Source: Aradus depressus (Eukaryota; Arthropoda; Insecta; Hemiptera; Aradidae). From it: a stretch of DNA of 64,000 nt. The notes under the pieces were generated by a model. It saw nothing but the letters and a program-made list of their open reading frames with translations. It did not search any database and was not told the DNA's origin. Location of the stretch: positions 46,476,108 to 46,540,107 of the forward strand of contig OY759217.1 in assembly GCA_963662175.1 (NCBI GenBank), written 5' to 3'. Below, piece by piece: positions 12,425 to 24,733 of the stretch. Position 1 is the first letter of the stretch; every line of letters starts with the position of its first letter. The translations under genes and the position numbers were made by a program.

Positions 12425-12550
12425 TGCCAGTTGTCCTTTAACCGCTATGCTGTGTGGGTGGGATGATTCACTGATGATGACGCTCTTGCGTTGAAAACCG
12501 GTTCTGGTCAAAGTAAAACAGTGGGAAGACAACGTCTTTTATTTCTATGA
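12425..12550 (+). repeat. copy of a CTGATGA/GAAA motif-bearing dispersed element
   Basis: Contains CACTGATGATGACGC, a short loop, then GCGTTGAAAACC and a tail CTTTTATTTCTATGAG. The same sequence forms both arms of a palindromic element at 42598-42797 and 61015-61220. The core resembles a hammerhead-ribozyme catalytic core, but stem I is not evident. Confidence 0.55.
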
Positions 12551-12794
12551 GAATAATTGGTTTCTATTCCACAATTTTGTAGTGATACCTAATACATTCT
12601 TGTAATTTATACAAACATTGTAAGGTAATATATACTATGTACGTAGGCAATGTTAATAAAATGTGTTTTGACAGAGTTCAAAGTTTTTCAATTTATACCT
12701 ATTCTCAAATGAGGGCAGTTCAATACAAGGATTATGTGTATACCATTTGGCACAATTCAGTACCGGCCTGCCCATCGTAGATCTAAAGGGTAAT

Positions 12795-12852
12795 CTACTG
12801 TTCGGGCGCCTTCCTGGATGTGACCGAGGCTTTCGACCGGGTTTTTAACCTC
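12795..12852 (+). pseudogene. tiny LINE reverse transcriptase remnant
   Basis: The plus frame reads GAFLDVTEAFDRVFN, the reverse transcriptase block normally seen as FLDvekAFDrVwh. The match stops on both sides, so only about 20 codons survive. Confidence 0.55.
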
Positions 12853-13851
12853 TTTTGATGTGCAGATTACACTTATATTCGTTTATTGAATTTTTTTTAA
12901 AAATAAATAATTATCATCTGTTATGAATTTGGTGAAACTATAAAATAATGTTTCCGTGACCTTTGGAAAAATTCCAGGGATGGAGGACTGGATGAAGACG
13001 GTTTTGATTTTCCCTGGGCTAGAGGGGGCTGGATGATCATACTGTCTGGCTTATCTTTTGACTTCCGTGCACGGATTGACCAGCTCTTTTCGGAACCCTC
13101 AGTCCGGGTAATAATAGTTAACGAAAAAAAATATATAAACTATTAAAACTTTTTATTAATTAATTGTAAATGAACCAAAAAAGTAAAAGTATAGCGAAAG
13201 AAAAGCATAAATCTCAAAGTCTCAAAAATTAACATTAACTTTTTATGTGTACTGTATGATAGCAATATGCAATTAAATATAAAATATCCCTGCCAGTGAG
13301 GTCACATCTATTCATAATTAACTATATACTGTTTGTAAATAGAAGTGTTTATATATAATAACTAAATGTTATCTTTATTTGAGATCTGGGAATAATAACT
13401 TTTTTATTATCATGTTATCTTCTTATTATTCATTTTTGAATTCTTATTTATTGAAGTTAATAGTATGATTATTTTTTTAAATTTTTATATTAAATTTTGT
13501 CTTGAACGCATAGCGCATTTAGGACAAAATATTGTTAAAGATGATTCTAATAAATACTTATTCAACACTTTTCTTCTATAAATTTTATTGAAAATAAAAA
13601 TCACTTACCTACTGAATTACAATATTTACTTATAATTAGTTTTATAAACGCAAAATTTAGAAATAACAATTAACACATAAAATATATATTACATTCATAA
13701 AATAAATAAGTTATAAAATGATATCATTTAACGAAGTGGTAATATGGATTCGTGCCATATCGGTGTCTTCACATTCTTCATCTTCATGAACTTCTAAAAG
13801 CATAAAAGAAGCGTCTTTCAATTTTTTTCAAGGCGGTTTTATTATAATGGT
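12853..13851. other. 3' flank of OR-2, no gene seen
   Basis: AT-rich. From about 13610 it matches the 3' flanks of the other receptor genes. Confidence 0.5.
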
Positions 13852-16800
13852 TCATTTTGAGGATTTCATGATAGCATATAATTTATATGAGGCCTCTATA
13901 CTCTGCAAAAATAAAAGATGTACATAAAGAAATAGTTATGTTAGTCAATAAATAACTGTAGTTTAAATAAGTCAACATTGCAAATAAGTTCTTTAAATGA
14001 AGTTGATACATACATCACCAAAGGTTCTCATTCGAAGTGGAGCACTATGTTTGAACAGAACGATAGTGTAGGGTTGACTTGACTGTCTCAACATCATGAT
14101 CACTATTTTTCTGAACCTCAAACTTTGTTCGTACCAAGGTAGGTCGTATACTGCCTTGAACAACTCATCATTCTGTAACAAAGTTCCAACATTGATTCGT
14201 CTAACTCATAGTGAAAAGTAGATTTAACATATTCAGGGTGTTCTATTTAAAATGTTTCAATTGCAAATATTACAAGTAGGAGGCAAAAAACAAAAAAATG
14301 CTTAAGAATAAACATTTTCCCATTTCTGGTTTTACATATCAGCTGGGTAATATGTTCACATCCGGTAGCTCTAGCATCCACACCAGTGTCTGGGTAATCA
14401 CCGCACTGTCTTCAACTTGCGGGGGACAACATGCGACGAACTATAAGGTATGCTCGGTGTGTAGAATCTCGGGATTCGAAGGAGCAGCCTAAGGAGCGGA
14501 TGTGCTATCCACACCAGTGTCCGACTAGTCACCGCACCGTCTAACGAGTGCCAGAAGCCTTCAACCTGCGGGGGACAACATGCGGCGAACTATAAGGTAT
14601 GCTCGGTGTGTAGAATCTCGGGATTCGAAGGAGCAGCCTAAGGAGCGGATGTGCTATCCACACCAGTGTCCGACTAGTCACCGCACCGTCTCCTCAGGTA
14701 CCTAGTTGATGGGGTTTATCCGGCCAACCTTGCCAAATTGCTCCATTACCCAAACTTTTCGTACAACAGGTCATCCTCACCCAGGGAAAAATTTAATGTG
14801 ATTCAGAAGCCCCTATGTGTGTCAACTGTTGATTTAAATAATATGGTCGATTGGTTTTGGAGCGAGAGCAAAACTTAATTGATTAATTCGTTCTGAAGAA
14901 GTTTGTTGCCCTTGAGTCATCGACGAATTTTTTTAATACAAGAGGCTTAGTTAGGCTACCACAGGGTCAACTAATACTTATGTTCCTTAAGAACTCCAAT
15001 ATGCATATTCATTTCTCTTGTAGATACATTAGCCCTTTTTAATTTAATTTTAGTCGTTTGCCCTCTTGTAAAAAACTACCCTAAATTTGGCGTTATTTAT
15101 TGAGATTCTTCACTGATTTAGGGTACAGATGTGGAACCCGCGCAGCTGAGAACCTGCTTGGTTTAAATAATTTGTTTTTATAGAGAAACAAAAATGGGTT
15201 GAACATAGCCAACTTGTATATAGATTGTTTTACCTCAGATATCAGCATTTCTCCAAGATAATTGCATCCAAAATTAATCTTAAGTAATATTAGAAAGGCT
15301 GCTACCACAAAAAGTTGAGATGCAAGGCTCCTCGACTGTTGACAAAATTATTTAGGATTAGAGGGTTATTCCCCTAAAATAAAAAAGGCGTTGAAAAGAT
15401 TGGCCTAAAATATAGGTTATATTGGTGAAACTTAGTTATTGCGATTCATTCCCGGACTTTATTCTACGATGTCATATCGCCTAATACCACAGTTTTCATT
15501 CTTCGCTCTGGCGGACATGAGCCCAACTCTACTATGGGAGTCCTAAATTTTGTCTATCCTAAATGTTTATACACTTAGGATGGGGGGGGGGGGGGGGGGG
15601 GCTTTAACGAGTACTTGACAAAGTATAGGTAGGTCTCATCCGAAGGACGAGGTGCTCAAGATATTTTTACAAAAGACAGTTTAATATAGTAATTTTTTTT
15701 TATATAATTTATTTTACTTTCCCAAGCAGTAAGAATTAAATTTTTATTTTCACTTTTCATGTTTTCTGTTATTTCTTTTTTTTATTCTAGTTTGACAAGC
15801 CCAGCTTTTTTAATTCCAGTAAATCGTAAATATTTTTCTTTATTTTTTTGGCATGCTCTATTTGTATATTGTGATATATTGCATATCAGAGACCGATTGG
15901 TAATTATAGTTATGAGAGCGACCACGAGTAGCGCACTAGTTGGAAGATACATAAAGTGGAGGGGATGGAAATTCAAGTTGGTTCCTGTGCGGTATGAGGT
16001 AGACATTGCTCGTTCAGCTACCAGAGGAGACAGTCACTCCTGGTTAAGTGGCCGAGGTAGGCAGTCATTCCGAGTTCAGCTGTTGAGCTGGGCAGTTATT
16101 CAGAGTTGAGCTGTTGAAGGAGAAGACATTCCTGGCTGAGCTGGAGGAGGAAGGAGACTCCTGTTTGAGCTGACGTAGGAGACCGAAGACTCTCATTTTG
16201 CTGCTGGAGGGAGATCATCCCTGCTGCCTACTTCGAAGGGACTGGAAGTTCCTCAATCTTCGTGAATCCTGGAGGAGAAACCACAGGCTTGAGTGTGGTT
16301 AGGAAAAAGAAGACTTTCAAGGTAACGGAATCATTTATTTTACATTTTTCTCCGACATCGAGACGAATGGCTGGCTGATCATCAATAGACACCTTCATAT
16401 TGCGGGAGTTACAAGAACATTTAAGTCTATATAAATTGTTTCATGTTTTATAGATATTTTATTCCAGATGTGCGATTATGGAGGGACGCCTCACTAATAT
16501 ATGGTCAATAATTGTGTTAATAAATGTATGTTGTCTTATAAATTGTTCTCTAAACTCTTTATAGCCTAGTTCACCTTCTGAGTACGCATGTTAACCCCAA
16601 AAGTAAAATCATTTTCAGAATAATAATAAAAGTAATAAAGACCCCAAGCAAGGTCACCTCAATTTAATGGTGAATTGCGCCGGGTATAGCTTCAATCTAT
16701 TATAAGAGGCAAGGATCATATCAATTTATGGTGGATTGTGCCGGGTACGAAAGAAATCCGGTGAGATAAGAGAACAATTTATAATTTATATTGATTTATA

Positions 16801-19800
16801 TCCATTATATTATTTTGTATTTTAAAAATGGCTGAAAGGACAAGGTCAAAAATACGTGAGTCAATGACAGAGGGTGACCAAAGGGATGACGAAGAGACTA
16901 ATGGGGAATTAGTATTAGAGACAAACGAAACAACGAAAATAGCGACAGACAGAAACATAGGTAGTACAGACATTGAAACATTAATGAAAATTATGACTAA
17001 GGTGACAGAAAGTAATGAATTAAATATGACAAAGATGACAAACAAAATAGAGTCATTAACAGAAAACGTCAATTCAAGGGCAGAAAGAATGGAATCAACT
17101 ATGACATCAATTAGGACAGAGATGACAAAGAACATACAACCATTAAGGACAGATATACGAGATAGTTTCCAAGAACGGAGCATACAAACTAAGGACTTGA
17201 CCGAACATAATAAGCAATTACAGACTGACATGGACATTCAGGGACAAGAATTAACTACGGAAACTGTACAACAAGGGGACATGATAGAAAAAGAAATAGT
17301 AGATACGAAAACAGAACTGACAGACGAGTACAAATGAATGAGGATACAGAAAGCCAATACATGTCTCCACTTGTATGCGTACATAAGACAGACGATACTA
17401 TCCGTATAGGTACAGACGATAGACAACATAGAACTCAGAAATTAATCATGGGGGGATCAGTATTAGTTGAATCATTAAGGGTACCGAAAAATAACGAAGA
17501 AGTTTATAAACCATTGATATACTGGGAAGGACCTTATGTAGTAATAATTAAACATAACCAAGATACAGGACAGAAAAGGGGACGTTTTCATATTTCTCTT
17601 TTGAAAAAATATAAGAGAAAAGGGTCGAAATTGACGCAGGGAATTGACAAGGGAAGAGCCCGGAACTAACTCAACGCCGCAGACGGAATTGACCAGGATT
17701 CTTGGGGTCCCACGAACCCCCGGCTAGTTGAGTGCAATTGGGTATTTTTCGGAATTCAGGAAAATATCCATACTGGGCATGTTTGTAAATAAAAATTGTA
17801 AATAAGTATTATATAGTTTAGCGTTCATATATTTTTCGTTTCGTTTTGTGTTAATATTTTTGTTAGTTATTTCATTTGGCGGGCTTCAGGTCTAAACCTG
17901 ACAGGACAGGATTGTTCAAGTTATGTAGATAACAAATTAATTTTAAAACAGTATTGTTAAGATAGCGGCTTCAGGTCTCAACATGAACATACAGGACAGA
18001 ACATTTGGAGATAAGTAAAAATCAAATTAATTTTAGAACAGTATTGTTAAGATAGCGGCTTGCAGGTCTAAACCTGACTAGACAGGATAGTTCAAGATAG
18101 TGAAGAAATCAAATTAATTTTAGAAAAGTATTATGATAGCGGCTTGCAGGTTTCAACATGACGATACAGGACAGAACATTAGTAGATAAGTAACAAATTA
18201 AATTAACTTCGACGCATTGTTAGAATAGCGGTTTCACTTTGGAAGATATCTCAACAGATAGGATATTTTAATTCTATGGACTGTCGGCTGATTAAATAAG
18301 ATAGATAAATAAGGAAAAATTTTATTAACATTGTTACTTTTGGATGCCTTGATTATTAAATATGGTGCGAAGTAAAGAAAGAAATGGTAATGGTAATTAT
18401 TAAACAGAGAAGGATATTAGACGATAAATAATGATATGAAAGTTTATGGAGAATTTTGTGAGCCGAATTAGGGCCAATCTACGAGGTCAGGAAAGACATT
18501 CTTCGTCGATATTTGTGGTAGTAATTGTGGATATAGATGCGTTGAGAGCATATTTCGTCGTTATTAGTATTTGAATGCTGTGGAAGCATTCTTCGTCGGT
18601 CGTCGTTAATAATTGATACCTAAGTGGGGTATTTGGAATGAGATTTGATAGCAAGAAAATGAAGGTTGATAGTTAAAAAAAAAAAAAAAAGAATTTTATT
18701 ACCAAGGCACATGTATCGATGAATAATAAAGAATTTGAAGAATAAATAATAAAGCATTTAAGGAGAATATGAGGAGTAAATAATGAAGAATAAATAATTT
18801 AAAGTAATAATTTAATTAAATAAGCCGACAGTACAAAGCTGATAAAATATGAGACAGACAGACAGGACGAAGTTGAAAAAGTACGAAACAGACTAACATA
18901 TTCAAGCCATTTTTAAAGCCATCGTTATATATTGTAAAAAATTGTAATATTGTATAAGATTGTACAGTGTAATATAAGAAGTGTTCAGAAGTGAGTGAAA
19001 TTGAAGCCAGTAAAAAAAAAAAAAATTACGTCGCTACCGTAACTAATGTATCTCCGCAATGTTTTTAATCAAAGGGAGGCAATTGTGATATATTGCATAT
19101 CAGAGACCGATTGGTAATTATAGTTATGAGAGCGACCACGAGTAGCGCACTAGTTGGAAGATACATAAAGTGGAGGGGATGGAAATTCAAGTTGGTTCCT
19201 GTGCGGTATGAGGTAGACATTGCTCGTTCAGCTACCAGAGGAGACAGTCACTCCTGGTTAAGTGGCCGAGGTAGGCAGTCATTCCGAGTTCAGCTGTTGA
19301 GCTGTTGAAGGAGAAGACATTCCTGGCTGAGCTGGAGGAGGAAGGAGACTCCTGTTTGAGCTGACGTAGGAGACCGAAGACTCTCATTTTGCTGCTGGAG
19401 GGAGATCATCCCTGCTGCCTACTTCAAAGGGACTGGAAGTTCCTCAATCTTCGTGAATCCTGGAGGAGAAACCACAGGCTTGAGTGTGGTTAGGAAAAAG
19501 AAGACTTTCAAGGTAACGGAATCATTTATTTTACATTTTTCTCCGACATCGAGACGAATGGCTGGCTGATCATCAATAGACACCTTCATATTGCGGGAGT
19601 TACAAGAACATTTAAGTCTATATAAATTGTTTCATGTTTTATAGATATTTTATTCCAGATGTGCGATTATGGAGGGACGCCTCACTAATATATGGTCAAT
19701 AATTGTGTTAATAAATGTATGTTGTCTTATAAATTGTTCTCTAAACTCTCTATAGCCTAGTTCACCTTCTGAGTACGCATGTTAACCCCAAAAGTAAAAT

Positions 19801-22800
19801 CTTTTTCAGAATAATAATAAAAGTTTTAAGACCCCAAGAAAGATCATAACAATTTAGTGGTGAATTGCGCCGGGTATAGCTTCAATTTAAAGATATGAAG
19901 AAAGATCATATCAATATATATTATTTTTTTGCAAATATTTCGATTCTCTTTTATATATTTTTACCTTTGTGTTTTATCAAATTTAATAAAACTCCAAGGT
20001 AAAAATATATAAAAAAGGTAAAAATGTATATAATATATATGGTTATTGATTAAACTTTTCATTTATTTTCAAAATTTTTAATGTTTTTATGTTTAACCAA
20101 CTTGGTTAGGGTCGAAAACGTTAAAATGCGTCTGCCCAAAAAGCAACCAACAGTAAAAAATACATGATTTTTTGGTAGTAGGCAATTAAACATATCTATA
20201 ACAATTTTTATTTGTATATAAATTAAATTAATTCAAATCGGTTCCTCAATGCCAAACAAGACCCGAGAGTTCAATCGCTAAAATTCTTTAAACAGATGAA
20301 AGGACATTTATTCGAAGAGGAATTTCAGAAATATTCACATTTGGTCCAAAAATACTCCTCATGTCTTTGACAAATTCCGTTGTCGCCATGATACTTTGAA
20401 CGTAAGGTATCGAAAGTCGAATTAAACTAAATGATGTAAAAATGACAGGATATTATGTTGCAGAAATATTCTTGAGAACTTGAACTTACCATAACCAAAT
20501 TATAGGAATAAAAACAGAAAATTATGCATGAAAACGTATTTCGAAATTCGTATACCAGGCCAAAAGTTTTTTTTAGATCCACATGCCACCTGGAAACCAA
20601 ATAAAAATGTCAATGAATAGTATTAGAAATATTATTAAAAACTGATTTATATTAAATCTAAATTTTAATTCATATTAAATACAAATTTTGTCAGTAGGTC
20701 ATTTCAAATATTCACGGTTGATCTAGAATGGCCCGGGACTGAGTTCCATTTTATAACCTTAATATTTGAGCTTACTTATTTTCTCTTTTATTGTCGTTCA
20801 AAACTGTTTATTTTTTTCAAATGAGGTGTTTCATTCATCTCGTGTTCTTTATGTTTTTAAGTTATTTTAATGTATTATTAATCTGAAAAAATGTTTTTTT
20901 GATCAAGTAATCACTTTTAGATGTTCCAGACAGACCCACTTCAGTAAAATGTACACGTATAGAGATTAATGGAATATCCTGGAGTTAATCCTATATATAT
21001 ATATTTTGGTTAGGAGAGAATGAGTGAGTAAGTCAGTCAGTTATTTTATGCATTATGTTAGTAAGTTAAGACAGAGTCTTCTGAAGGAAATAGTTCAAAG
21101 TATTGTTTAAATTGTAACGCATGTCAACGAATTTTAAAATATATTTTTTATTTGTATTACCTATTTTTTTTTGTGATTCATGCGAGGGCTTTAATTACGA
21201 GGTTATGTCACCTACTACCAGAGCGCTCTTTCGTCACTCTGGTGGACATGAGCCTGACTCTACTATGGGACTCCCACATTTTGCCTACCCCATATTTTTA
21301 TTCACCTTGCACAGGGTGAATAAAAATAGGGTGATTACATGACATCGTACAAGCTCGGGACCATCACTTAACGTTAAATCCGAAGGTCGGCCTGCTCAAG
21401 GTCCTTCCAGATAATAAAAAAAACGAAGGGCCTCGGCGGGGTTTTGAGCACAGTAGGCAAAATTTTTATTATTGATAGGTTGGAAAATAATTAGATACTT
21501 ATACATTGAATTAATTTCATTCTGGATTAGTTCCATATTTGGATTAGAAGTATAGATTGAAAACGTTCTCTTATCAAATATACGCATAAACTGAAAAAAG
21601 TGTCTGATGTGACTATAGACAGTCCTCAAATTCATTTTTAACTGGCCTTACTTAATATAACTGGAAAAGTCTGAAACTATAGCGGTATTATCACTATTAA
21701 ACACTTCTCCAATAATGACATCTTAGAAACACTTAAAGGTAAATAAACACTATTACCTAGCAACAGTGTTTCGAACGTTTTCGAAATCCACCGCATTTTT
21801 TTCGAAACACCAAGTTGCGAATTCATGGCATTACTTGGAGGTTTGTTTTCATGTGTAGACAAAAAAATGTTTGAGTTGTTGAAATTATTGATTTGGTTTT
21901 CTGAACCATTATAAAAAGACGTTATATATATTTTGTATTTATATTTTCTCATTTCTTTGAGCGGGGACAGTTTATTTAGTTAGTTTTTGTATATAATTAA
22001 TTGTAGTTTTCCTAGCCGTAAGAAATTAAAAGTTTGTTTTCACATTCATTTTTTGTAAGTGAATTATTTCTTTCTTTCTTTTAAATTTTAGTTTAAGTCC
22101 CCAGATTTTTTTAGTTCTAGTTGATCTTAAATATTTTTTTTTTGGCATGTTCGAATTGTATTTGCTATCTTTGTAAATATCTGATTCTTTTTTATATATT
22201 TATTAATTGATTAAACATTTCATTTATTTTATTTACTGTCAATCGTGTTTGTTTCTTAATTTTTTAAAATGTTTTAACAATTTCTTTTTTTAAGGGTCGA
22301 GAAATGTAAAAGCACTTTGCAGAAATTACTATCAAATATAAACATAACTTTCATGACATGTTCGTTTAAATGCAGGATATCTAATATATATATATCTACA
22401 TATTATGTAGGTACCTATGTAGCAGAGTATAAAAAAGTCATATTTTATTGACATTAACCACTAGGATATTCCCTTCCCTCTAAAAAAACGAGTCTACTAA
22501 ATATAATTCGCAATAACGTCTAAAATCTGACCCATTTTGCCAAAAAATAATAACACTGGTGTTTAATGACTAAAAGGTACAGAGAAAACAAAATTTAATG
22601 GCCAATCATGACATTCTGTTTATGGGAAAATGAATTTGCTGTTTAACTTTTCTCATTATTTCAGTTATTTCTTAATGATATTCAACATCAGGATAATTCC
22701 TTCCGCAAAATACAAATTCAATCAGATTTTTACTGGTGTCCAGTAATGTCTGAATCATACTCGTATATTCTAGGTTATATACGTTATATATATTATATTA

Positions 22801-23573
22801 TAAATATTATTTACTACTTACTTGGTCAGGATGGTGTGTTTTTTGCACAATTCGAACAATTCAGGGTAACCGTCAATTCTTGGTTCCAATTCCAATTTCA
22901 ACTTTAATTTAAATAATTGCTCTTTGAGAATATTTATTTCTGTTACTGTACAGGTAACAAACATACAAAATAAGCCATCTCCCCCCAGCAGGTATAACAG
23001 AGCTTCCAAACCCCAAAGCGCACAAGAACCTTCTACCCAATAATAAGAGGAATTTTGCTCGATGGGCTTAGTTAGCAAACCAATAAGTGGAAGAGCTACC
23101 ACGATAGGAGATGATTTAAAGTGAAAATAACCCAAAATAGCATTTACAATGGTTCGACCTGGGAAGGAACTTATCCAAAAGATAGTAGAAAATATTAGAA
23201 ATTTATAAAATGTCTTCCAAAAATAGGTAATATTTTTATTTAATAAATCAATTTCCAGAAGCTCTTTATGATTGGAGATCAATTCGTTTAGCTCATTCAT
23301 TAAATTTATTATTTCTTTTTTTTTAAAAGCATACAGAAAACCTGTTATAAAAATAAGAATAGTCGATGGAAACATAACAACTTCGTTTGGGATACCTTCG
23401 GAGAAATTCGTTTTGTACAGAATACCAAAACTTATAATCATTATGATGAAAACATAAACTACACGCAACATTTGGAGAATGGATAATAGTTTCTCATATT
23501 TATAGTTATCAAAAACAAACCAACATCCACAAATTTGTGCGAAAGTAACAGTAAAGGTCACCCATGGATTCAT
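13852..23573 (-). CDS. odorant receptor OR-2 (7tm_6 family), five exons, intact
   Basis: Exons 5' to 3': 22822-23573, 20490-20589, 15234-15335, 14014-14172, 13852-13902; same phases and sizes as OR-1, product 387 residues. Exon 1 starts MNPWVTFTVTFAQICGCW; exon 2 reads WHVDLKKTFGLVYEF; exon 3 ends NFGCNYLGEMLISE; exon 5 ends ASYKLYAIMKSSK and TGA. The intron 4 donor is GTATGT rather than GTAAGT. Intron 2 (15336-20489) is swollen to over 5 kb by an LTR retrotransposon on the opposite strand, and intron 3 holds a tandem duplication. The protein is intact despite this load; whether the long intron splices well is unknown. Confidence 0.9.
14375..14695. repeat. tandem duplication, ~2.3 units of 130-150 bp
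   Basis: CCACACCAGTGTC recurs at about 14379, 14508 and 14656, and GCGGGGGACAACATGCG at about 14420 and 14569. The units are nearly identical, so the duplication is recent. More GC-rich than its surroundings; source not recognised. In OR-2 intron 3. Confidence 0.75.
14795..14930 (+). repeat. dispersed repeat containing GATTAATTCGTTCTG
   Basis: Second copy of the repeat seen at 436-570, with the same AATTGATTAATTCGTTCTG core and a preceding AAGCCCCTATGTGTGTCAAC segment. Confidence 0.5.
15432..15660 (-). mobile_element. tRNA-derived SINE, head-truncated, with poly-G expansion
   Basis: Contains the SINE 3' half and middle on the minus strand. The short G stretch usually found before TCTTTAACGA has expanded to a 20-base G run at 15582-15601. 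The tRNA-like head is missing. Confidence 0.75.
15870..16724 (+). repeat. 5' LTR of the Ty3-type element
   Basis: Direct repeat of 19084-19914. It starts TGTGATATATTGCATATCAG. Apart from a 23-base extra segment near 16085, differences are few until the last ~110 bases, where the two copies diverge. A primer-binding-site-like stretch, TGGTGGATTGTGCCGGG, begins at about 16729, and a related word, TGGTGAATTGCGCCGGG, lies near 16670, so the exact 3' border is uncertain. Confidence 0.75.
16828..17337 (+). CDS. gag-like coiled-coil protein of the LTR element (169 aa)
   Basis: Begins MAERTRSKIRESMTEGDQRD. Highly charged, and rich in Thr, Glu, Lys and Met, with heptad-like spacing from about residue 55 to 150 that suggests a coiled coil. 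No zinc knuckle or capsid motif is seen, so it is at most the N-terminal part of a gag. Its end overlaps the start of the next frame by four bases (ATGA). Gag is inferred from position just after the primer binding site. Confidence 0.5.
   Translation: MAERTRSKIRESMTEGDQRDDEETNGELVLETNETTKIATDRNIGSTDIETLMKIMTKVTESNELNMTKMTNKIESLTENVNSRAERMESTMTSIRTEMTKNIQPLRTDIRDSFQERSIQTKDLTEHNKQLQTDMDIQGQELTTETVQQGDMIEKEIVDTKTELTDEYK
17334..17669 (+). pseudogene. integrase C-terminal (GPY/F) remnant of the LTR element
   Basis: A 111-codon frame in which YWEGPYVVIIKHN is followed by GRFHISLLKKYKRK; this is the GPY/F region that ends Ty3-type integrases, normally followed by an HvSxLKpY segment. The catalytic integrase core is absent. 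The abrupt join to the gag-like frame marks a deletion of most of pol. Confidence 0.65.
17880..18240. repeat. tandem repeat inside the LTR element, ~4 units of ~86 bp
   Basis: Units start near 17880, 17965, 18054 and 18138, with a fading fifth at 18226. Each carries GCTTCAGGT or GCTTGCAGGT, then GACAGGA and a conserved AATTAATTTTA-type stretch with ATAGCG at the end. Non-coding, between the integrase remnant and the 3' LTR. Confidence 0.75.
19084..19914 (+). repeat. 3' LTR of the Ty3-type element
   Basis: Matches 15870-16724 with a handful of substitutions over most of its length; begins TGTGATATATTGC directly after the purine tract. The right end near TCAA|TATAT is my best estimate. Confidence 0.75.
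21175..21460 (-). mobile_element. tRNA-derived SINE, rearranged
   Basis: Shares the 3' and middle parts with the other copies (TCTGGTGGACATGAGCC, then a body ending in GGGCCTCGGCGGGGTTTTGA). The segment with ATTTTTATTCACC is duplicated as a small inverted repeat around 21290-21330. Confidence 0.7.
21965..22320. repeat. uninterrupted copy of AT-rich repeat
   Basis: Matches the two flanks of the LTR element (15675-15869 and 19915-20130). Shows the pre-insertion arrangement with GGCATGTTCGAATTGTATTT running straight on into the right-hand part. Confidence 0.65.
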
Positions 23574-24335
23574 TACTCCTAAGAGATCTACTGTGTACTA
23601 AGTTTTGGTAATGAGTGAGAACGGATAATATATACTTAAATTATGTATTCCAGGAACATAATTTGATCCCTGTAATTGTCTCTTAATAGCCATCTAACTT
23701 TTCCAACTCCCCGGAGAGTAGGCAAGTATACGTTACGTACCTACGTAAGCTCTTCAATTATATAAACTCAGATATCAATTATATGTCTAATTGCTAAATA
23801 AATTTGTTCTCTACTTTGTTAAGGAGTGGTGTTTATCCTACTTTCTTATAAGCCATGAAGGAGGGTCATTAAAATGCATATTAATTATGTTACATCAAGA
23901 CAAATTAAGAATATGTATTATTTTCTCATAGTCCATCCTTCCTCAGCTATAATCTAACATAACTTTAGTTTCATGAGTAAAATCATATACATAATATTAT
24001 ATGAGGCGTATGGAATGTTTGATGTTACTGCCACAAAATTGATCAATTTTCTGTTCAATTGCTAAATAACTTTGATTTTCTACTTTGTCAGAGACACTAT
24101 AAATGACTGAATAACTATGTTACATCAAGACAACTTCTCAATAGGTATTCTTTTATCTTAGTCATACTTCCTAAGCTATACTCTAACATAACTTTTAATT
24201 TAATTTAAAAAAAGTCTTACTATTACATAAGGTGCATGGAATGTTTCGATGTATCACCACAATATTGATTTCATAACAAGTAGGTACTTCAGGTTACATG
24301 TTATAATCTTATGCTTAGTCCACAATTGCATTAAC
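23574..24335. promoter_or_regulatory. conserved 5' flank of OR-2
   Basis: Aligns with 7259-8010 upstream of OR-1, including the CTAATTGC block at 23787. The alignment resumes after the MITE at 24340-24729. Confidence 0.4.
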
Positions 24336-24339
24336 AAAT

Positions 24340-24729
24340 CAGTGGCAAATTGCAATAACCAGTTAACTGACACGAACCTGATTTCGAGATATTCATGGTT
24401 AAAGTTTCGAGAGAAAAAAATCTGTATTAAACATATTAAGTAAATTTATGGACAAAATATTATTCAGGTTGACTAATAGACCCCAAAAAACACGAAAAAA
24501 AGTTTTTCATGCATGACCTCAAAGTGTACACGATTTATGTCAGTTAACTGGTTATTGCAAAATAATTCCAGTTAACTGATTCGGTTTTCCTGAAATCACA
24601 GTCATAAATATCAATTTAAACAATGGACTCATGTGGGAAATGAAAATTTAGATCAAAATACACATTTTTCTTAGAAAATCTCATTTTTAAAAAAAATGTC
24701 ACTTAACTGGTTATTGCAATTTGCCACAG
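24340..24729. mobile_element. 390-bp MITE with TIRs and AAAT target duplication
   Basis: Ends beginning CAGTGGCAAATTGCAATAAC are inverted repeats of about 30 bases; the right outermost bases read GCCACAG, one mismatch from perfect. AAAT flanks both sides (24336-24339 and 24730-24733). The paralogous position upstream of OR-1 (about 8012) reads AACAAATATTC without the insert, which supports the borders. No coding sequence. The superfamily is not assigned; a 4-base duplication limits the choices. Confidence 0.8.
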
Positions 24730-24733
24730 AAAT

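Larger units (their letters stand above)
15870..19914 (+). mobile_element. Ty3-type LTR retrotransposon, internally deleted
   Basis: Two long direct repeats bracket a 2.36-kb internal region with a primer-binding-site-like sequence after the 5' LTR and a purine tract, AAAGGGAGGCAAT, abutting the 3' LTR. Only a coiled-coil gag-like frame and the integrase C-terminus remain; protease, reverse transcriptase, RNase H and the integrase core are absent, so it cannot move by itself. The flank on both sides has TATAT, a possible 5-base target duplication. It is inserted antisense in OR-2 intron 2. Confidence 0.8.
15675..20130. repeat. AT-rich repeat copy interrupted by the LTR element
   Basis: 15675-15869 plus 19915-20130 together match 21965-22320, including TTTTTTGGCATG and, after the insertion point, a GCAAATATTTCGATTC-like segment. 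The uninterrupted copy supplies the empty site for the LTR element. Confidence 0.65.

Noticed and set aside
15759..16109. 116-codon frame in the 5' LTR (and the 71-codon one at 19093)
   Set aside because: It lies inside the LTR, starts in flanking DNA, and its end differs between LTR copies because of an indel; no motif is seen.
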